A stretch of DNA of 8,811 nucleotides. It comes from JBAXTE01 sp038240835. GTDB taxonomy: Bacteria; Bacteroidota; Bacteroidia; Bacteroidales; WCHB1-69. Positions within the stretch are counted from its first letter, which is position 1, and the number at the start of each line of letters is the position of its first letter. The translations under genes and the position numbers were made by a program. Positions 6,102 to 8,811 of this stretch are shown here, in pieces. Under the pieces are notes generated by a model. That model had not been told where the DNA came from and ran no database searches. It was given only the letters and a program-made list of their open reading frames with translations. The stretch spans positions 1 to 8,811 of the forward strand of contig JBBRGJ010000138.1 in NCBI GenBank assembly GCA_038240835.1. The letters run 5' to 3'.

Positions 6102-6998
6102 GTGAAGGTATTTAAAGGACTCCCCAAAGATTATATTTTTAACAACGCAGTAGCAACCGTAGGCATGTATGATGGTGTTCATTTGGCACATCGTATCATT
6201 TTACAACAGGTTTGTCGTCACGCCAAAGCCATCCATGGCGAATCGGTGTTGATTACATTCGATCCACACCCGAGGTCTGTTCTTCATCCAGAAGATAAAA
6301 TTGAGATGCTTACGTCGATGTCGGAGAAAATTAATCGACTTGAAGCCATTGGTCTTGACGTATTGATTATTCTCCCTTTTACCCTCGATTTCTCCAAACT
6401 CTCCTCCTCCGATTTTGTAAAACAGATTATTGTCGACACTATTCATGCTCAAAAAATTGTAGTGGGTTACAACCATTATTACGGACATAATCGGGAGGGA
6501 AATTTTGAACATCTTTCTAAATTAGGATTGCAATATGGATTTGAAGTAGAAGAAATTCCAGGTCAAGACATTCAAAATGAATCCATTAGTTCTTCAAAAA
6601 TCAGAAACGCACTCGCTAAAGGTGACATCATGAAAGCCAATACCTATCTGGATTATGATTACCTTTTAACGGCAACGATTGAAATAGGAAACACTCTGTT
6701 TGAAACCGAAACCCGGAAGGGATGGAGTGTAACGATTGAATTCAAAAACAAATTAATTCCAGCTCCCGGTTTGTACTTTGTCCATGTTTTGGACGATGGA
6801 TTATATCACAAAGCTGCCTTGTGGATAGGTTGTACCAACGATGGACATCTGCAGTTGTTTATTCCAGACTCCGTATCTACACAAAAAAGGGATGTTCAGA
6901 TTTTTCTAAAACATTTGGTATTAGCATGTAGCGAGAAAACCTCCAGCGAAGTAATCCAGAAATCGATAGACGCACTATTGTTTAAAGCAAACTTGTAA
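6102..6998 (+). CDS. ribF: RibF homologue: FAD-synthetase domain with degenerate riboflavin-kinase domain
   Basis: 298 residues from a GTG start, 10 nt after rex. RibF normally phosphorylates riboflavin and then adenylates FMN to FAD. The N-terminal nucleotidyltransferase half is recognisable: ATVGMYDGVHLAHR (18-31, HxGH read as HLAH), TFDPHP (52-57), GYNHYYGHNREG (122-133, usually GYDxxFG) and SSSKIR (163-168). The C-terminal half keeps the barrel outline (LIPAPGLYFVHV) but not the kinase signatures. The ATP/Mg motif PTAN reads SVTI (209-212), the NIGxxPT segment reads WIGCTNDG, and the catalytic Glu of the E-V-H strand reads Gln251. Kinase activity is therefore doubtful. It may be a paralogue beside a normal ribF elsewhere. 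Its end overlaps tcdA on the other strand. Confidence 0.82.
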   Translation: MKVFKGLPKDYIFNNAVATVGMYDGVHLAHRIILQQVCRHAKAIHGESVLITFDPHPRSVLHPEDKIEMLTSMSEKINRLEAIGLDVLIILPFTLDFSKLSSSDFVKQIIVDTIHAQKIVVGYNHYYGHNREGNFEHLSKLGLQYGFEVEEIPGQDIQNESISSSKIRNALAKGDIMKANTYLDYDYLLTATIEIGNTLFETETRKGWSVTIEFKNKLIPAPGLYFVHVLDDGLYHKAALWIGCTNDGHLQLFIPDSVSTQKRDVQIFLKHLVLACSEKTSSEVIQKSIDALLFKANL

Positions 6999-7703
6999 AT
7001 CTCGAATCACCACAGAGGCTGCATAACAACCAAACATGGCTGGCATGTAAGAGATTGTGCCCACAGTGGTTAATTTGTTTTTCTCTTGCACTTCATTGAT
7101 TGAAATGGCTGATTTGGGAACAATTTCTTTCGAGTAAACGGCTTTAAACCCCTCTCTTACGCCGAGTTTATGAAGCCTTTTTCGAACTATAAAAGCCAGT
7201 CTACACAACGATGTTTTTTCTATTTCCTCTACTTCAATCATAGAAGGATCGAGTTTGCCACCAGCTCCCATGGCGCTTACCAATCTATTTTTATACTTAA
7301 GCGCCATAAAAATAAAACTCACTTTTGGCGCAATCGTATCGATGGCATCCACCACATAATCATAATGATTTTCAACAAAAAGCGGTTCAATGTTATCCTC
7401 CGTTAAGTAGTGGTCGATAACAATCAATTCAATAGATGGATTAATGTCTTTCAATCGCTGCGCCATCAAGGCCGATTTAGACAAACCAATGGTACTTGTA
7501 AGGGCAATGAGTTGACGGTTTCTGTTGGAACTAGAAATTACATCTGCATCGATAATTGTAAGTTTGCCCACTCCCGCTCTGCAAAGCATTTCGGCTGCAT
7601 ACGCGCCCACGCCTCCTAATCCAGCGACGAGCACATGACTTTGATGAAGTTTCTGATAATTTTCATCGCCAATAAGCAAGAGCGTTCGCTCGTTAAAATC
7701 CAT
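6975..7703 (-). CDS. tcdA: tRNA threonylcarbamoyladenosine dehydratase TcdA (CsdL)
   Basis: 242 residues, full length for the short TcdA form of the ThiF/MoeB/E1 superfamily. It makes cyclic t6A (ct6A) at position 37 of ANN-decoding tRNAs using ATP. Visible features are the nucleotide loop GLGGVG (28-33), DADVISSSNRNRQL (52-65) with the Arg/Gln adenylate-binding residues, DAIDTIAPK (119-127) and SAMGAGGKLDP (143-153), all characteristic of TcdA rather than ThiF or MoeB. There are no CxxC zinc pairs, as expected. The usual DPLAR segment reads SLCRLAF here. It starts 2 nt after the stop of the upstream TatD-family gene, so the two form an operon. The last seven codons and the stop (24 bp) overlap the end of ribF tail to tail, leaving no room for a terminator between them. 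Confidence 0.93.
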   Translation of the reverse strand: MDFNERTLLLIGDENYQKLHQSHVLVAGLGGVGAYAAEMLCRAGVGKLTIIDADVISSSNRNRQLIALTSTIGLSKSALMAQRLKDINPSIELIVIDHYLTEDNIEPLFVENHYDYVVDAIDTIAPKVSFIFMALKYKNRLVSAMGAGGKLDPSMIEVEEIEKTSLCRLAFIVRKRLHKLGVREGFKAVYSKEIVPKSAISINEVQEKNKLTTVGTISYMPAMFGCYAASVVIRDLQVCFKQ

Positions 7704-7705
7704 TG

Positions 7706-8365
7706 TTATTTAAAACAAGTATTTGCATTTTCGGCAATTTTCTTGCGAAGTTGCTCAACGGTGATTTTCCTAAGTTTTGCCGCTTGTTCATAAATATCAC
7801 GAATATCCAAGCCACTTGCATCCGTTTCTAAAAAGATATTTTTGATCGGAATAAGTGGAAATACTAGGGCTGCTTTAGATTCAGGATCTAATAAATCTTT
7901 GCCAAAAGAGAGGTAAAAATTCATTTTTATCAACTGGTCAGCAGTCTGTTTGTTGGCATTAAAACCGTGAATGACCCAAGGCATTTTGGATTTTCCTGCT
8001 TTGCGAATTTCTTGAATATCCGAAAAAGCCTTTACACAATGAAGAATCATCGGTTTTTTAAAATATTCAGAAATGGTAATCTGAGCTTTGAAGTATTTCT
8101 CTTGAAGATCAAACGCAGTTCCAATAACTCGGTCAAGTCCGGCTTCTCCAACGGCAATTGCTTCTGGCGCAGAAAACGCACTCATCAGCAACGGCAATGA
8201 ATCGTTTAAAGGATGATCGTTGATATGCCAAGGATGTATTCCAAAACTACAGAAATCACCCGCAGTTGGTTTCTGCTTATAATCTATGCAGACAATGGCT
8301 TTAACTTCGGGATTGGATGGAGTTTGGTGGGTGTGAATGTCGATAAACGGATCGTTAGAAAACAT
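7706..8365 (-). CDS. TatD-family metal-dependent hydrolase
   Basis: 219 residues, somewhat shorter than typical TatD proteins (about 255-265). The amidohydrolase-fold metal ligands are all present: His11 and His13 in DIHTH, Glu74 in GEAGLD, His109 in LHCVKAF, His133 in IHGFNA and Asp182 in LETDAS. The signature GIHPW (42-46) is intact. Family members are Mg-dependent 3'-5' exonucleases or DNases linked to DNA repair, and some act in D-aminoacyl-tRNA or other hydrolysis, so the substrate is not certain. Compared with long forms, the segment between the first HxH and GIHPW is short. It is the first gene of a two-gene operon with tcdA and has a good promoter at 8408-8437. Confidence 0.9.
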   Translation of the reverse strand: MFSNDPFIDIHTHQTPSNPEVKAIVCIDYKQKPTAGDFCSFGIHPWHINDHPLNDSLPLLMSAFSAPEAIAVGEAGLDRVIGTAFDLQEKYFKAQITISEYFKKPMILHCVKAFSDIQEIRKAGKSKMPWVIHGFNANKQTADQLIKMNFYLSFGKDLLDPESKAALVFPLIPIKNIFLETDASGLDIRDIYEQAAKLRKITVEQLRKKIAENANTCFK

Positions 8366-8676
8366 TTGGATTATTTATAAAAAAGTACTAATGAATACTA
8401 TGAATTGCAAAAATAGATATTATTTTATACTTCTCAAAACATGAATGAAAAAAATATTTACAATTCATGAAACACGTTTTTTAAGAGCTTATTTGTTAGC
8501 ACTTTAACAATATTAGCGAGCGTAAAAAATATCACGAATAATCAACGGTTCCTTATTGAATGTAAGTTTGATACTTCATTCAAGAAAATTTTGGGATAAA
8601 GGGTTGATGACGGTGAGGAAATTTACTGCCTTTACGATTCAAGGCATTGATTTTCAGCGCTTTTCTGATTGTCATA
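8366..8676. other. Non-coding stretch upstream of the TatD gene
   Basis: About 310 nt between the hydrolase start and the intron end. It holds the hydrolase promoter, an inverted repeat CATGAAT/ATTCATG (8440-8446 and 8463-8469) just upstream of that promoter, and a hairpin at 8556-8583 (TTGAATG/CATTCAA plus AAGT/ACTT, one bulged T). It also holds a short minus-strand frame (8580-8675) next to the intron. No recognisable gene is seen on either strand. Confidence 0.5.
8408..8437 (-). promoter_or_regulatory. Bacteroidetes-type promoter of the TatD-tcdA operon
   Basis: On the minus strand, TTG at 8437-8435 and TATTTTTG at 8415-8408 are 19 nt apart, fitting TTG-N19-TAnnTTTG. The start codon is at 8365, so the leader would be about 35 nt. 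A 7-bp inverted repeat (8440-8469) lies directly upstream and could be an activator or repressor site. Confidence 0.7.
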
Positions 8677-8811
8677 GTAGAGTAGAGCAGAAAGACACAA
8701 TGCGCCTTTCTACCCCCTCGTCAATCCGTACGTGCGGTTTTCCCGCATACGGCTTTCCTGTAAATTTCGTCAGAAGCATTCACACTCGAGCTTTGGAAAA
8801 GCTATAGACTG
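8677..8811 (-). mobile_element. 3' end of a group II intron (domains V and VI), partial
   Basis: Read on the minus strand, 8755-8723 folds as a domain V. The lower stem begins AAGCCGTA and pairs with TACGGATT. A two-base CG bulge sits on the 3' side, and the upper stem TGCGG/CCGCA closes a GAAAA loop. After a short joiner, 8719-8680 folds as domain VI: GAG/CTC, wobble-rich GGGGT/GCTCT, then AGAAAG/CTTTCT. It has a single unpaired A at 8683 on the 3' arm, the position of the lariat branch point. The intron end CTCTAC would finish at 8677, six bases after that A. Domain V, domain VI, the bulged A and an AY end in this order are diagnostic. The reverse transcriptase gene, if any, lies beyond 8811. 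I see no clear coding in 8757-8811. The Gly of the AGC triad region has no counterpart here; the triad G at 8753 faces A8725 instead of the usual U, so this copy may be impaired. Confidence 0.75.

Noticed and set aside
6098..6112. Rex-like half site TTGTGAA at the ribF start
   Set aside because: The second half (TTCACAA) is missing at the expected distance, and the bases include the GTG start codon, so I do not call it an operator.
8556..8807. Plus-strand open frame of 83 codons ending in SIRTCGFPAYGFPV and more
   Set aside because: It is antisense to the group II intron domain V and VI region. The RTCGFPAYGFP string is the reverse-strand reading of domain V, not a gene.
8757..8811. C-terminal end of an intron-encoded reverse transcriptase
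   Set aside because: The minus-strand frames entering from the edge are stopped within 10-15 codons and show no recognisable motif, so coding cannot be supported.

Overview
The window looks like chromosomal DNA of a member of the Bacteroidota (Bacteroidetes). Three things point there. A partial gene at the left edge ends in a type IX secretion C-terminal sorting signal. The clearest promoters have the Bacteroidetes TTG-N19/20-TAnnTTTG form. Base composition is low in GC, and several AT-rich hairpins lie between genes. I cannot place it below phylum or class from the sequence alone.

Left part (1-2860): tail of a T9SS cargo protein, a 56-nt imperfect hairpin, and a tRNA-Arg(CCG) with its own promoter. 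Then comes an ArsC/YfgD-type thioredoxin-fold reductase whose last codons and stop lie in a heptameric tandem repeat. It converges across two hairpins on a divergent CPBP (CAAX protease-like) membrane protein. A mostly non-coding stretch with two palindromes follows, and then a small secreted protein of unknown function with a strong terminator.

Centre (2993-6998): a tight plus-strand set. LegB-type nucleotide-sugar 4,6-dehydratase, HisH-type glutaminase and a HisF-type cyclase homologue are spaced 9-10 nt apart. The HisF homologue lacks the N-terminal catalytic Asp of true histidine-pathway HisF, so the pair is probably the surface-polysaccharide version (HisH2/HisF2) that supplies ammonia for sugar amidination. 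The ATP-dependent amidotransferase partner (WbpG/PseA type) and the other legionaminic or pseudaminic acid genes are absent here, which makes this an orphan three-gene cassette. The NADH-sensing repressor gene rex follows with its own promoter. Ten nt after it is a RibF homologue whose FAD-synthetase half is recognisable but whose riboflavin-kinase half has lost its signature residues.

Right part (6975-8811): a minus-strand pair, a TatD-family hydrolase followed by tcdA (tRNA ct6A dehydratase), which overlaps the end of ribF tail to tail by 24 bp. Upstream of the hydrolase are its promoter and non-coding DNA. At the right edge is the 3' end (domains V and VI with a bulged branch-point A) of a group II intron on the minus strand, running out of the window.

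The most interesting items are the orphan legB-hisH-hisF cassette, the RibF with a degenerate kinase domain next to rex, and the intron end with a changed domain V.
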